Notes: a model not told the origin generated them from the letters alone. 64,000 bases of DNA from Arthrobacter globiformis (GCF_003261175.1 NZ_QLNP01000034.1:30106-94105); one strand, 5' to 3'; shown: positions 20,355 through 30,409, numbered from the stretch's first letter. Program-made: numbers and translations.

Positions 20355-21782
20355 ATGAGCACCCAGCACGCCGCGCCCCACAGCGCGGCACCCAGCGAGG
20401 CCGCACAGACACGCAGGGCCGTAAGCAACATCCTCAAGGGCTCCGCCGGCAACCTCGTGGAGTGGTACGACCTCTACGTCTACACAGTCTTCGCGGCGTA
20501 CTTCCAGGCACACTTCTTCAATTCCAAGGACGAGCTCCAGGCCGGCCTCGAAGCGATGGCCGTTTTCTCGACGTCGTTCCTTATGCGCCCCATCGGCAGC
20601 TGGTTCTTCGGACGGTACGCTGACCGCAACGGGCGCAAGGCGGCCCTGACCCTCAGCGTGACCCTGATGTCCGCGGGGTCCTTCGCAATCGCGATCCTCC
20701 CGACGAAGGATGTCATCGGGATCTGGGCCCTGGTCCTGCTGATCCTCATCCGTGTGCTGCAGGGCTTCTCCGTGGGCGGCGAATACGGCACCAGCGCCAC
20801 GTACATGTCCGAGGCCGCCACGTCCAAACGACGCGGCTTCTTCTCCAGCTTCCAGTACGTGACCCTGGTCGGCGGCCAGATGCTGGCCCTGCTGGTTCTG
20901 GTGATCCTGCAGAACTCCCTGGGCGACGGCCTGCTGAAGGAATGGGGCTGGCGCATCCCGTTCGCCATCGGCGGCGTTGCGGCGCTGGTGGTCCTGTGGC
21001 TCCGGCGTTCCATGGAGGAGACGGTTTCGGCGGAGCAGGTCCAGGCGGCCAAGGCTCCTGCCGCAGCCGGACAGGCCCAGCCCGGGACCCTGCGGCTCCT
21101 GTTCACTGAGCACTGGAAGCCGCTGCTGATCTGCATCGGCGTGACGCTGGGCGGCACCGTGGCCTTCTACACCTACACCAACTTCATCCTGAAGTTCATG
21201 AACGATACGTCCGGCATCGCCAAGACCGACACGTCCGTGATCAACTTCTGGGCGCTGTTCATCTTCATGCTGCTCCAGCCCGTCTACGGCATCATCTCGG
21301 ACAAGGTGGGCCGCAAGCCGCTGCTCCTCTGGTTCGGCATCACCGGCGTGCTCTTCACCTGGCCGCTGCTCTCCACCCTGGCCGGAACCAAGGATCCGTT
21401 CACGGCGTTCCTGCTGATGATGGGCGGCCTGCTGATCGTGGGGGGCTACACGTCCATCAACGCCCTTGTGAAGGCCGAGCTCTTCCCGGCGTCCATCCGC
21501 GCGCTCGGCGTGGGCCTGGGCTACGCCATCGCCAACTCGCTGTTCGGCGGCACCGTCCCGCTGATCGGCGCGGCGCTGCAGAAGTCGGACCAGGTGGATC
21601 TGTTCTTCACCTACGTCACCGTCGCGGTCGGTGTGTCCCTGCTGGTCTACATCTTCGCGCTGAAGAACAAGAAGACCACCCACCTGGACCGCGAACAGGG
21701 CCCCGCCTGGTCCGGCGCGGCTGCAGGCGCTTCGGCCGGCGCGGTGCGCAAGGATGACGACGAGGACTTCGTCAACGCCTAA
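20355..21782 (+). CDS. MHS-family MFS transporter (metabolite:H+ symporter, KgtP/ProP-like)
   Basis: A 475-residue transporter with about twelve helices. The metabolite:H+ symporter signatures are present: GSAGNLVEWYDLYVYTVFAA in the first helix, SFLMRPIGSWFFGRYADRNG with the RxGR loop, and VLQGFSVGGEYGTSATYMSE in helix 4-5. Relatives carry alpha-ketoglutarate, citrate, shikimate or proline/betaine with protons. The start is ATG 20355, with AGGAAGG seven bases upstream. Divergence from a TctDE-like system with a TAXI binding protein favours a di- or tricarboxylate, as an inference from context. Confidence 0.92.
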   Translation: MSTQHAAPHSAAPSEAAQTRRAVSNILKGSAGNLVEWYDLYVYTVFAAYFQAHFFNSKDELQAGLEAMAVFSTSFLMRPIGSWFFGRYADRNGRKAALTLSVTLMSAGSFAIAILPTKDVIGIWALVLLILIRVLQGFSVGGEYGTSATYMSEAATSKRRGFFSSFQYVTLVGGQMLALLVLVILQNSLGDGLLKEWGWRIPFAIGGVAALVVLWLRRSMEETVSAEQVQAAKAPAAAGQAQPGTLRLLFTEHWKPLLICIGVTLGGTVAFYTYTNFILKFMNDTSGIAKTDTSVINFWALFIFMLLQPVYGIISDKVGRKPLLLWFGITGVLFTWPLLSTLAGTKDPFTAFLLMMGGLLIVGGYTSINALVKAELFPASIRALGVGLGYAIANSLFGGTVPLIGAALQKSDQVDLFFTYVTVAVGVSLLVYIFALKNKKTTHLDREQGPAWSGAAAGASAGAVRKDDDEDFVNA

Positions 21783-21812
21783 AGCCCGAGCTTCGGCTAG
21801 CCCGGCTCTGCG

Positions 21813-21881
21813 CCGTTTCGACGGTTCCCTGCCCCGCTAGACGTACCGCAACGTCTAGCCCGCAGGGAACCGTCTAAACGG
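21813..21881. repeat. Interspersed palindromic repeat, family B copy 1
   Basis: Outer arms 21813-21832 and 21862-21881 pair over 20 bp with one mismatch (CCGTTTCGACGGTTCCCTGC). An inner 9-bp stem GCTAGACGT/ACGTCTAGC at 21836-21844 and 21851-21859 completes a near-perfect hairpin. Other copies are at 22891-22962 and 58691-58755. Confidence 0.9.
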
Positions 21882-21897
21882 GCTGAACTGCGAACCC

Positions 21898-22830
21898 TCA
21901 AAACCCTCGGGCCAGCGCGTGGAGCACCCGGTACTTGAACTCCTGCTCCCGGAACAGGTCCTTCCACTCGACCCGGACGAAAATCCACCCCTGCTCCATG
22001 AGCGCCTTTTCTCGTCGGCGTTCCTCGAAAACCACCTCGCTCGTGGGCCGGTAATCGAAGTACTTGGTCTTGCCATCGAACTCCAGGGCAACCTTCCGCC
22101 TGGGCCATGCAAAGTCCAGGCGGTGCTCGCCCAAGGATGTCCGCACCACGTATTGGAGCTCGGGCGGCGGAATCCTGAGCCTGTGGATGAGTTCCCGGGT
22201 CAAGCTCTCACCGGCAGACTCGGAGCGGGCATCCACCAACTCCAGTGCCCGGCGCAATGCTACAACCCCGTTACGGCCCCCCAACGCCGTGCAGTAGTCC
22301 CGCAGCAGGTGCAGGTCGGCGCCCAGGCGGGCCGCGTGGTCCACCAGGATCAGTGCCTGACGAACGTTAAACATCAGGCAACAGTCCACCACGGTCCGCT
22401 CCAGGGAGGTGCACCGCAGACCGTCCACGAAAGCCAGTTCCCGGCTGCCCAGTTGCCTGGTGTGAGCTACTACGCCGCGCGCGTGGGAGACAGCGGACGG
22501 GCAGCCCGCCTGGGTCAGATGGACCATATCGTCGACGCCCCACAGATGGAGGCTCTGCAGGCTGGCGCCTGAAGTGTGGCTGTAAACGAAGCCGCCGGCC
22601 GACGTCGTGCGTGTACCGTGCGCATGGGCGAAAATCAGCTGGCGACGGCGGCCCCCTGCGTTCAGGCCCGTCCACCAGCTACCTCGCGCATAGCAGCCAC
22701 GGCGCACGCGGACCAAGGTTCCATCCCTAACGAGTTGCGCGATCGCCCGCGAGTTCAGCCCGCACTGCAGGAGCTGGGCGGTCCGCCAGAGGTCTTCAGC
22801 GACGGGCAGAGCGGGGATGCGTGAGTTCAT
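21898..22830 (-). CDS. AbiEi-like/DUF559-domain protein
   Basis: A 310-residue protein with an N-terminal winged-helix domain like AbiEi antitoxins (LLQCGLNSRAIAQLVRDGTLVRVRRGCYA, residues about 22-48), a central all-alpha region, and a C-terminal restriction-endonuclease-like DUF559 part. The last has RLDFAWPRRKVALEFDGKTKYFDY and VFEERRREKALMEQGW, where Asp, Glu and Lys fit a PD-(D/E)xK site. Such proteins are common singletons in Actinobacteria, some annotated as type IV antitoxins, but no partner toxin gene is adjacent. The gene lies between two copies of palindromic repeat B, hinting at mobilisation or chance clustering. Confidence 0.75.
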   Translation of the reverse strand: MNSRIPALPVAEDLWRTAQLLQCGLNSRAIAQLVRDGTLVRVRRGCYARGSWWTGLNAGGRRRQLIFAHAHGTRTTSAGGFVYSHTSGASLQSLHLWGVDDMVHLTQAGCPSAVSHARGVVAHTRQLGSRELAFVDGLRCTSLERTVVDCCLMFNVRQALILVDHAARLGADLHLLRDYCTALGGRNGVVALRRALELVDARSESAGESLTRELIHRLRIPPPELQYVVRTSLGEHRLDFAWPRRKVALEFDGKTKYFDYRPTSEVVFEERRREKALMEQGWIFVRVEWKDLFREQEFKYRVLHALARGF

Positions 22831-22890
22831 CTCCCCACCATGGCCACGGCAGTGACAGAGGCACAGAGTCTCCCGCTCCTATGTGGAGAA

Positions 22891-22962
22891 CGCCGTTTCG
22901 ACGGTTCCCTGCCCGTTCGACGTTCCGCGACGTCTAGTGCGCAGGGAACCGTCGAAACGGCG
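22891..22962. repeat. Interspersed palindromic repeat, family B copy 2
   Basis: Perfect 22-bp arms at 22891-22912 and 22941-22962 (CGCCGTTTCGACGGTTCCCT at the outer left), with a 28-base centre that contains a shorter inner stem. It is the cleanest of the three family B copies. It separates the AbiEi-like gene from tgt. Confidence 0.92.
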
Positions 22963-22975
22963 GCGGCCACGGCCC

Positions 22976-24310
<1,335 letters not shown>

Positions 24311-24340
24311 TCAAGTGTGCCAGCTAACAGTCGCGGACCC

Positions 24341-25066
24341 TTACTGGAGGGGTTCTGATGTGGGGTAGTTCTCAGAGCGCCAGTCGTCCCACAGGGAACG
24401 GATCGTTTCCATGCTGTTCGCGCCGAGATCGTACAGCGAGAGAATCACGAGCGATCCGCCGTCGGGCCTTTTCTCGGGAATCACGGGCTGGTCGGCCACG
24501 ATCAGCAGGCCCTCACCGTGCTCCGCGTAGCTGTGCACCGTCAGCCCCACCTGGTGGTTGGTCTTGTGCCAGACCCTGCCCGAGACTTCCTCGCCGGTGG
24601 CCAGGGTGAGCGAATACTCTTCACCGGGAGCGGGGATATCCTTGAGCCCGAGTTTCTCGATGGCGGACCCGCCGCTGCCAGGGACGGAGAAATAGCAGGT
24701 CCGGCGCTTGCCGTGGGGATGGCGCTCCAACGCAAACCTCAGCTGCTGCAGGAAGATGAGCCATCCTTGGGTGATGTCCTCGTCCCACGCGGCCCATTCT
24801 GAGTTGTGGTCCACCCCGGAACGGGTGACGCGGACCTCGGTTCCGGTGGGCACGGGCTTGAGCTCGAAGACATCGCCGTTGTTGACAGTCAGCGTGGTGT
24901 GGTCCGGTCCTTCGACCACGTTGTTGCTGAAGTAGATCTCATTGATTTCCGCCGCCAATTCGTCGGCCTCCCAGCCGTGCCACTGCGCGACTTTCGAGGG
25001 TTCACGCAGCATCGTCCAAACCTGCGGCGCGTCCGAATTGATCACAACGCTGAGATTGTTCGTCAT
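24341..25066 (-). CDS. SRPBCC (START-like) domain protein
   Basis: A 241-residue protein with two START/AHSA1-like halves. The first opens NLSVVINSDAPQVWTMLREPSKVAQWHGWE, a standard SRPBCC beginning, and has EVRVTRSGVDHNSEWAAW before the long C-terminal helix region QGWLIFLQQLRFALERHPHGK. The second half (GLTVHSYAEHGEGLLIVADQP and LYDLGANSMETIRSLWDDWR) resembles a partial repeat of the fold. Members bind hydrophobic ligands or act as Hsp90 co-chaperone-like proteins. No defined role here; an isolated gene between tgt and a protein of unknown function. Confidence 0.8.
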   Translation of the reverse strand: MTNNLSVVINSDAPQVWTMLREPSKVAQWHGWEADELAAEINEIYFSNNVVEGPDHTTLTVNNGDVFELKPVPTGTEVRVTRSGVDHNSEWAAWDEDITQGWLIFLQQLRFALERHPHGKRRTCYFSVPGSGGSAIEKLGLKDIPAPGEEYSLTLATGEEVSGRVWHKTNHQVGLTVHSYAEHGEGLLIVADQPVIPEKRPDGGSLVILSLYDLGANSMETIRSLWDDWRSENYPTSEPLQ

Positions 25067-25157
25067 GGCCTGAATCTACAACTTGGGGTGCAACCCGGGC
25101 TAGAGGAAAGCCCGGTGGAAAACGGGTGCAGTCGTGCAGGGGCAGGCCAGTGACGGC

Positions 25158-26273
25158 CTAGGCCCGCACGGATTCCAGTTCGTTCGCAATCCGCCGCTCC
25201 AGTTCCGATCCGCTGATGGTCTGCGATCCGCCGTGGGCGCGCAGGAACAGCAGCGATTCCAGGCGCAGCAGCCGCCACTCGCGCTCCGCCTCATGGTTGG
25301 AGTTGTCGATGGAGCGGAAAATTTCTTTGTCGTACAGGTTCGGCTCGTTGAGTGAGCGCTGGCGCACCCTGGCCTGCATCCGCGCCTTGAACGGATCCGT
25401 CTCCTGGTTCTCCGGAGCCCGGAGCAGCTTCTCATACACGGCGGCCCGGTCCTTGTGCCCTGTCTGGCGGCACACGTAGCTGGACAGCGCGAGCGACGCC
25501 TCCACCGATCCCCAGCGCCCCGGGTTACCGTCGAAGGGCAGCACGTTCAGCAGGTCGGCGACCGCCAGCGCGGCCTCGGCGTCCTTGAGCATGACGAACA
25601 GCTCATGCGCGAGGTCGCTCAGGTCCTTCAGGCAGCTGCCCGACTTGGTGTTGATGCCCTTGACCAGCTTGTCGGCCAGCAGTTGCACTCCGGTGGAGTC
25701 CGGATGGGCCTCCGCCACGGCTTCCACCACGGATTCAGGCGTCCCGGAGGGCTGCGGGATGAGGGCAAGATCGTCGGCGCTGGGGCCGATCACCACCGGG
25801 GTGGTGGCCGGCAGGGGAGGGACGACGACGGCGGCAGGCGCCGTCCGCACAGGCTCCGCAGGTGCCTGGTTCCCCACTACGGAGTTCCCCACGACGGAAA
25901 GGGGAGTGCCGGCGTCGGACGCCTGGGCACCGGACGCCTGGGCACCGTCCGCCGTTCCGGCGCCGTCTGCGCTGGTGGCACCTTCGACGACGGAAGCGGT
26001 CCTTGCAGCGTCATTGCCGGCGTCTGCCGGGGCATGGAAGTCGTCAACCGCGGGTTCGGTGATCCGCACGGACGAGCCGGCAGCGATGCGCAGCGTGCCG
26101 CCGCCGGTGAGGGTCGCAAGGATGGTGGCGGGACTGCCGAAATCATCGGTTTCGACTTCTACGGAGTGGATTTCCGCGGACCGCTCGCCATCCGGCAAGA
26201 GCAGGTGGTCGCCCGCCCGCAGAGAGCCCGCCTGCTGTTCACGGTAGGTCTTGGCAGCTGCAGGGTGGTTCAT
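25158..26273 (-). CDS. Hypothetical protein with low-complexity centre
   Basis: A 371-residue protein of no recognised function. The first 75 residues form a small beta-rich domain (GDHLLLPDGERSAEIHSVEVETDDFGSPA) like a regulatory or binding module. Residues about 80-190 are Ala/Gly/Val/Pro-rich and contain short duplicated units (ASGAQAS and VVGNSVVGN), a disordered linker. The C-terminal half, about 190-370, is helical and charged (LLADKLVKGINTKSGSCLKDLSDLAHELFV, EREWRLLRLESLLFLRAHG). It starts at ATG 26273 after AGGAC. I recall similar proteins in related Arthrobacter genomes, but no family name is certain. Confidence 0.7.
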   Translation of the reverse strand: MNHPAAAKTYREQQAGSLRAGDHLLLPDGERSAEIHSVEVETDDFGSPATILATLTGGGTLRIAAGSSVRITEPAVDDFHAPADAGNDAARTASVVEGATSADGAGTADGAQASGAQASDAGTPLSVVGNSVVGNQAPAEPVRTAPAAVVVPPLPATTPVVIGPSADDLALIPQPSGTPESVVEAVAEAHPDSTGVQLLADKLVKGINTKSGSCLKDLSDLAHELFVMLKDAEAALAVADLLNVLPFDGNPGRWGSVEASLALSSYVCRQTGHKDRAAVYEKLLRAPENQETDPFKARMQARVRQRSLNEPNLYDKEIFRSIDNSNHEAEREWRLLRLESLLFLRAHGGSQTISGSELERRIANELESVRA

Positions 26274-26358
26274 CGGGAGTCCTTAAGTTCTCTTGCGGTC
26301 CGCCCAACAGTCTACAAAGGAGAGGGTGCGAAGTCCGGGAGGCGCGGGCGCCCGGGCG

Positions 26359-26898
26359 TCAGCTGCCGACGCCGGCGTAGGCCAGGGCCTGCTTCACCAG
26401 GGCGCCGCGGCCGCCGGCGAACTCGAGCTGCACGCCGTCGCTGAGCACTTCCTGGGGCGTCATCCAAGTCAGCTCCAGCGCGTCCTGGCGGGGATCGCAT
26501 TCGCCGGTTACAGGGATGATGTAGGCCAGCGATACGGCGTGCTGGCGGTCGTCGGTGAACCCGGTGTGGGAGGGTGCAGGGAAGTATTCGGCCACGGTGA
26601 ACGGCACCGGGCTGATCGGCAGCTGGGGGAATGCCAGCGGGCCGAGGTCCTTTTCCATGTGCCGCAGCAGGGCGGCGCGGATGGTCTCGCGGTAGAGCAC
26701 CCGGCCGGAGACGAGGGACCGGACCATGGTGCCGTCCTCGTCCGCCTGCAGGAGCGTGCCCACCTCATTCACGAACCCGAGTGGATCCAGCCGGACCGGC
26801 ACCGCCTCCACGTAGACCATCGGAAGCCTGCCTCGGGCTTCGAAGAGATCTTCGTCCGAGAGCCAGCCGGGGTTGGGGTCAGGGGTGCGCACGTTCAT
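26359..26898 (-). CDS. Nudix-like protein (DUF4916 type), degenerate box
   Basis: A 179-residue protein with the beta-alpha-beta layout of Nudix hydrolases. The region corresponding to the Nudix box reads SGRVLYRETIRAALLRHMEKDLG: the RExxEE catalytic helix is changed to RHMEKD, so two of the metal-binding Glu are not in the usual pattern. This matches the DUF4916 branch, whose substrate is uncertain. N-terminal GWLSDEDLFEARGRLPMVYVEA and C-terminal ALELTWMTPQEVL are also typical. ATG 26898 is the start. Activity should be treated as unproven. Confidence 0.75.
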   Translation of the reverse strand: MNVRTPDPNPGWLSDEDLFEARGRLPMVYVEAVPVRLDPLGFVNEVGTLLQADEDGTMVRSLVSGRVLYRETIRAALLRHMEKDLGPLAFPQLPISPVPFTVAEYFPAPSHTGFTDDRQHAVSLAYIIPVTGECDPRQDALELTWMTPQEVLSDGVQLEFAGGRGALVKQALAYAGVGS

Positions 26899-26935
26899 GA
26901 GTCATTTTTACCCCATCGCCACAGGTCCGGCCGCC

Positions 26936-26990
26936 GAGGCGTGAGATTCCACCGCTTAGAGGCAGGCAAAGCGGCGGGATCTCACCCCTC
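26936..26990. repeat. Imperfect palindrome between Nudix-like and VOC genes
   Basis: Arms 26936-26957 and 26969-26990 match at 19 of 22 positions (GAGGCGTGAGATTCCACCGC with its complement) around an 11-base loop. It lies in the 135-base gap downstream of the VOC gene and upstream of the Nudix-like gene. Possibly a member of another interspersed family; only one copy is in this window. Confidence 0.7.
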
Positions 26991-27033
26991 GATTTGCCGC
27001 CCTACGACGGCCGCTGGGGTAGGGGAGCGGGGG

Positions 27034-27762
27034 CTACGACGGGCGCCGGGCGGAGATCCAGAGCGGTGCCCGCTGGGTTGCCGCGCCGTCATTGTCGGGA
27101 TGCGGCACATGCAGGGTGCGTCCGAAGGCCTCCTCGGTCAGCGTAACCTCGTGTCCGGCGCCAGTGAGCCGGTCCCGCAGGGCGTCAAGGTCGCCGGCGT
27201 ACTCGAAACCCAGTCCTGCGTGCGCCGCGCCGGTACCGGGCCGGGCCATCAGGACTCCGCCGTTCTTGGCCGTGAAGTCGGCGGTTTCGTCGTCGTCAGG
27301 GGCCGGCCGGAACCGTGCTCCGATGTCCCGCAGTGCCTGGGCGGCGGCGGTCACATCTTCGCTGAACCAGACCTCCACCACGGCCAGCGCCGGATCGGCA
27401 TCCGCGCAGATGGCCCCGTGGACGGCCTTGTCCGCGAAAAAGATGAAGCCGTCCGCGCCCGTGATCCGGCAGGAGTCGCCGTGGTCCGCCTGCACGAGTT
27501 CGGCGGAGGAGGTGTCCGATTCCGCGCCGGACTGGTTGGTGCGCCGGGCAAACTCCTCAAGGTCGCCGACCTCCACGCCAAAGTGCGTGACGCCGTCCTC
27601 CGCCGCGCCCGGCTCGGCCTGGTGCAGCGCCAGCCGGCCCGCCCCGGCGTCGTACTCCCGCCAGGAGCCCTCATCGGTGGACTTGATCATCCCCAGGTCG
27701 GTGAGGAGCCGCTCCCAAGGTTCAAACCGGGACGTGAAGTGGATGGGGCGGACACGAAGCAT
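27034..27762 (-). CDS. VOC-family (glyoxalase/bleomycin resistance) protein
   Basis: A 242-residue protein with two VOC modules. The first runs LRVRPIHFTSRFEPWERLLTDLG to about residue 113, with HFGVEVGDLEEFAR and GFIFFADKAVH. The second begins VVEVWFSEDVTAAAQALRDIGAR and ends with LHVPHPD. The usual metal-binding His/Glu positions are only partly conserved, so enzymatic activity is uncertain. The start is ATG 27762 with GGAGAG just upstream. No functional partner is adjacent. Confidence 0.8.
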   Translation of the reverse strand: MLRVRPIHFTSRFEPWERLLTDLGMIKSTDEGSWREYDAGAGRLALHQAEPGAAEDGVTHFGVEVGDLEEFARRTNQSGAESDTSSAELVQADHGDSCRITGADGFIFFADKAVHGAICADADPALAVVEVWFSEDVTAAAQALRDIGARFRPAPDDDETADFTAKNGGVLMARPGTGAAHAGLGFEYAGDLDALRDRLTGAGHEVTLTEEAFGRTLHVPHPDNDGAATQRAPLWISARRPS

Positions 27763-27904
27763 GCTCTCTCCTCGAACTCGAAACACCAGGATCTTCGAAA
27801 ACGGCGCCGACATGGCCATGATGCCACGTCTTGAACCACGAAACACCGGGTTAAACCAGCGGGCACCGGGTTGAATCCAGGGGCGCTGCAGGCAGAATAG
27901 GCAC

Positions 27905-28513
27905 ATGGCTGTGGAACTCGAGGAACTGCTGGTGCCCGACGCCGTCGCGTGGCGGACGTGGCTGGAATCCCACCACAGCGACAGCCCGGGCGTCTGGCTC
28001 GTCCTGCACAAGAAGGGCGGCAACGTCACCGAACTCGACTACAACGCCGCCCTGGACGAGGCGCTGTGCTTCGGCTGGATCGACGGCCAAGTCAAAAAGC
28101 GCGACGGCGACAGTTACTTCCAGCGCATGACCCGCCGGGGTGCCAAGAGCCCCTGGTCCGAGCGGAACGTCGGCCACGTGGCCCGCCTGGACGCAGAAGG
28201 GAAGATGACCGCTCCCGGCTGGGCCGCCGTCGACGCCGCCAAAGCCGACGGCCGCTGGGAGGCCGCCTATGCGGGACCGGCGACGGCGGAGGTCCCTGCG
28301 GACCTGGCCGCCGCCATCGCCGCCGTGCCTGAGGCGCAGGCCATGTTCGATGTGCTCACGTCCGTGAACCGCTACGCGCTGATCTACCGGACCAATTCGG
28401 TCAAGCAGGCCTCCACTCGGGAGCGCAAAATCGCCGGGTTTGTCGAGATGCTGGCCCGCGGTGAGACGCCGTATCCGCAGAAGAAGCGCCCGGCTCAAAA
28501 TCCCGCTGGTTGA
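27905..28513 (+). CDS. YdeI/OmpD-associated-family protein
   Basis: A 202-residue cytosolic protein of the YdeI/OmdA family, linked in other bacteria to resistance against bacteriocins or antimicrobial peptides. The N-terminal block WRTWLESHHSDSPGVWLVLHKK and the diagnostic ALCFGWIDGQVKKRD and RAKSPWSERN-like segments are visible, followed by PAEVPADLAAAIAAVPEAQAMF and a C-terminal Lys/Arg tail. The last codons and stop fall inside an interspersed GGTTGAGCCTGTCG repeat, so the tail sequence PAG may be repeat-derived. Start ATG 27905. Confidence 0.85.
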   Translation: MAVELEELLVPDAVAWRTWLESHHSDSPGVWLVLHKKGGNVTELDYNAALDEALCFGWIDGQVKKRDGDSYFQRMTRRGAKSPWSERNVGHVARLDAEGKMTAPGWAAVDAAKADGRWEAAYAGPATAEVPADLAAAIAAVPEAQAMFDVLTSVNRYALIYRTNSVKQASTRERKIAGFVEMLARGETPYPQKKRPAQNPAG

Positions 28514-28590
28514 GCCTGTCGCTTCGTCCCGCCGGTTGAGCCTGTCGAAACCGGGGGGCTTGATCTCGACAAAGCTCGATCAGCGCGGCG
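28508..28590. repeat. GGTTGAGCCTGTCG interspersed repeat, two tandem partial copies
   Basis: The 14-base unit GGTTGAGCCTGTCG occurs at 28508-28521 and again at 28534-28547, followed by AAACCGG and a diverged opposite arm (TCTCGACAAAGCTCGATCA). It is a repeat type I recall as common between genes in Arthrobacter-like genomes. The first copy provides the stop codon of the upstream YdeI-like gene (TGA at 28511-28513). Confidence 0.75.
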
Positions 28591-28632
28591 CCGCGCTAAA
28601 ATTGGTGCCTACTCCCAACACGAACGGCGAAC

Positions 28633-30333
28633 ATGCAGCGGTATTCCCTACGCACGCTGAGCCCACGCGGGCGGTGGATTGCGGCGGCAGTGGCCCTGGC
28701 TCTAGTGCTGTCTTTGGTGACGGTAATCGGCCTGGCTCGCCGTTCAAATGACGGCGGAACGCAGGGCGGTGCCGGATCTCAGGGCGGCGGACCCCAAAGC
28801 AGCGGTGGCACCCAGAGCGAAGCACCGAAGTCGTTCAGCAGGCCGGAGGGCGCCTCGCAGTTCCGGCCCTCCTACCACCTCACCCCTGCCAAAGAGTGGA
28901 TGAACGATCCGCAGCGGCCGTTCCTGCTGGACGGCGTCTGGCATTACTACTACCTTTACAACGCGGACCACCCCGAGGGGAACGGCACCGAATGGTTCCA
29001 CGTCACCAGCACCGACCTGGTGCACTGGAAGGACGAGGGCGTCGCCATTGAGAAGTTCAAAAACGGCCTCGGGGACATTGAGACCGGCAGCGCCGTGGTG
29101 GACCAGGACAACACCGCCGGCTTCGGGAAGGGCGCCGTCGTCGCCGTCATGACCCAGCAGGACAAAGGCGTGCAGCGGCAGTCCCTGTTCTATTCCACGG
29201 ACAAGGGCTACACCTTCAAGGCCGCCGACGGGAATCCGGTCATGGAGAACCCCGGGGCGCAGCACTGGCGCGACCCGAAAATCATCCGTGACGAGGCCCG
29301 CGGACAGTGGGTGATGGCGCTGGCGGAGGGGGAGAAGATCGGCCTCTACACCTCAAAGGACCTCAAGGACTGGCGCTACGTGTCGGGCTTCGAGCGGAGG
29401 GGCCTGGGAATCCTCGAATGCCCCGACCTCTTCCAGCTGGATCTCGACGGCGACCCCGCCAAACGCACCTGGGTCCTGGCCGCCAGCGCGAACGGCACCG
29501 CGGAAGGCAGGACCACCGGCGTGGCCTACTGGACCGGGACCTTTGACGGAACCGCGTTCACCCCTGCGGAGGACAAACACCAGTGGCTAGACGCCGGCTC
29601 CGACTTTTATGCCGCCGTCACCTGGGACGATCCCCGGCTTTCGGAAAACGAACGGATGGCGTCCCGCCACGCGATCGGCTGGATGAACAACTGGACGTAC
29701 GCCCGGCAGCTGCCCACCACGGACTGGCAGGGCGGCGCCGACTCGATCGTGCGGGACATCCGGCTGAAAACCTTGCGGGGCAGGCCTACCCTCGTCTCCG
29801 CCCCGACCCCGGCGCTGTCCACGCTGGAGGGCGAAGCCAAGACGGCCGGGAGCAGGGAGCTAACCCCGGAGGGCGCCGGTGATCTTCCCGCGCCCGCTGG
29901 CGGCGCCTACCGGCTGGACGTGACCCTGGAACGTGCACCGGGCGACGACGGCACGGAGGGCCTGCTGAAGCTCGGCAGCGCCGGGGCGGACTACGCCACG
30001 GTGGGCTACAACTTCGAGACGGGCACGGCGTGGGTGAGCCGGGCGGCAGTGGTGCCGGGCTCAGAAGCCCTGGGACCTCTCTTTACCGAGCGCAGGAGCG
30101 CGCAGAGCCCGCCCCGCGGCGGCAGCCCGCAGGGAAGGGGCAGCGTGGAGCTGACAGTCTTTGTGGACTATTCCTCGGTTGAGGTCTTCGTGAACGGCGG
30201 CGAGCAGACCCTGACGTCGGTGGTGCTGCCGCCCACCGGGCAGCCGGCGGTCAGCGCCGCTACGGCCGGCGGGAAGCTGACGCTGAAGTCTTTCAAGTAC
30301 ACGCCGCTGGCCACCGTGCTGACGGCACGCTAG
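28633..30333 (+). CDS. Glycoside hydrolase family 32 (levanase/fructan hydrolase), secreted or anchored
   Basis: A 566-residue GH32 enzyme hydrolysing beta-fructosides such as levan, inulin or sucrose. A membrane segment (WIAAAVALALVLSLVTVIGL, about 15-34) and a Gly/Ser/Gln-rich linker to about residue 65 place it outside the cell. The five-bladed propeller has the nucleophile motif WMNDP (Asp92), RDP at 213-215 and the acid/base ECPDLF (Glu262). The C-terminal beta-sandwich ends with VFVDYSSVEVFVNGGEQTLTS. No Cys lipobox is seen, so a cleaved signal or an anchor are both possible. No transporter or kinase for fructose is adjacent. Confidence 0.95.
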   Translation: MQRYSLRTLSPRGRWIAAAVALALVLSLVTVIGLARRSNDGGTQGGAGSQGGGPQSSGGTQSEAPKSFSRPEGASQFRPSYHLTPAKEWMNDPQRPFLLDGVWHYYYLYNADHPEGNGTEWFHVTSTDLVHWKDEGVAIEKFKNGLGDIETGSAVVDQDNTAGFGKGAVVAVMTQQDKGVQRQSLFYSTDKGYTFKAADGNPVMENPGAQHWRDPKIIRDEARGQWVMALAEGEKIGLYTSKDLKDWRYVSGFERRGLGILECPDLFQLDLDGDPAKRTWVLAASANGTAEGRTTGVAYWTGTFDGTAFTPAEDKHQWLDAGSDFYAAVTWDDPRLSENERMASRHAIGWMNNWTYARQLPTTDWQGGADSIVRDIRLKTLRGRPTLVSAPTPALSTLEGEAKTAGSRELTPEGAGDLPAPAGGAYRLDVTLERAPGDDGTEGLLKLGSAGADYATVGYNFETGTAWVSRAAVVPGSEALGPLFTERRSAQSPPRGGSPQGRGSVELTVFVDYSSVEVFVNGGEQTLTSVVLPPTGQPAVSAATAGGKLTLKSFKYTPLATVLTAR

Positions 30334-30409
30334 ACGCGCCGGTGCCGTAGACAGCGTCGCTGGCGCGCGCCATGGCGGCACGCCGCCCAGCGGAAATGTC
30401 AGCGGAACG

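Noticed and set aside
22831-22890. A toxin gene partner for the AbiEi-like protein
   Set aside because: The space on both sides is non-coding and occupied by the palindromic repeats; the next genes are an MHS transporter and tgt.
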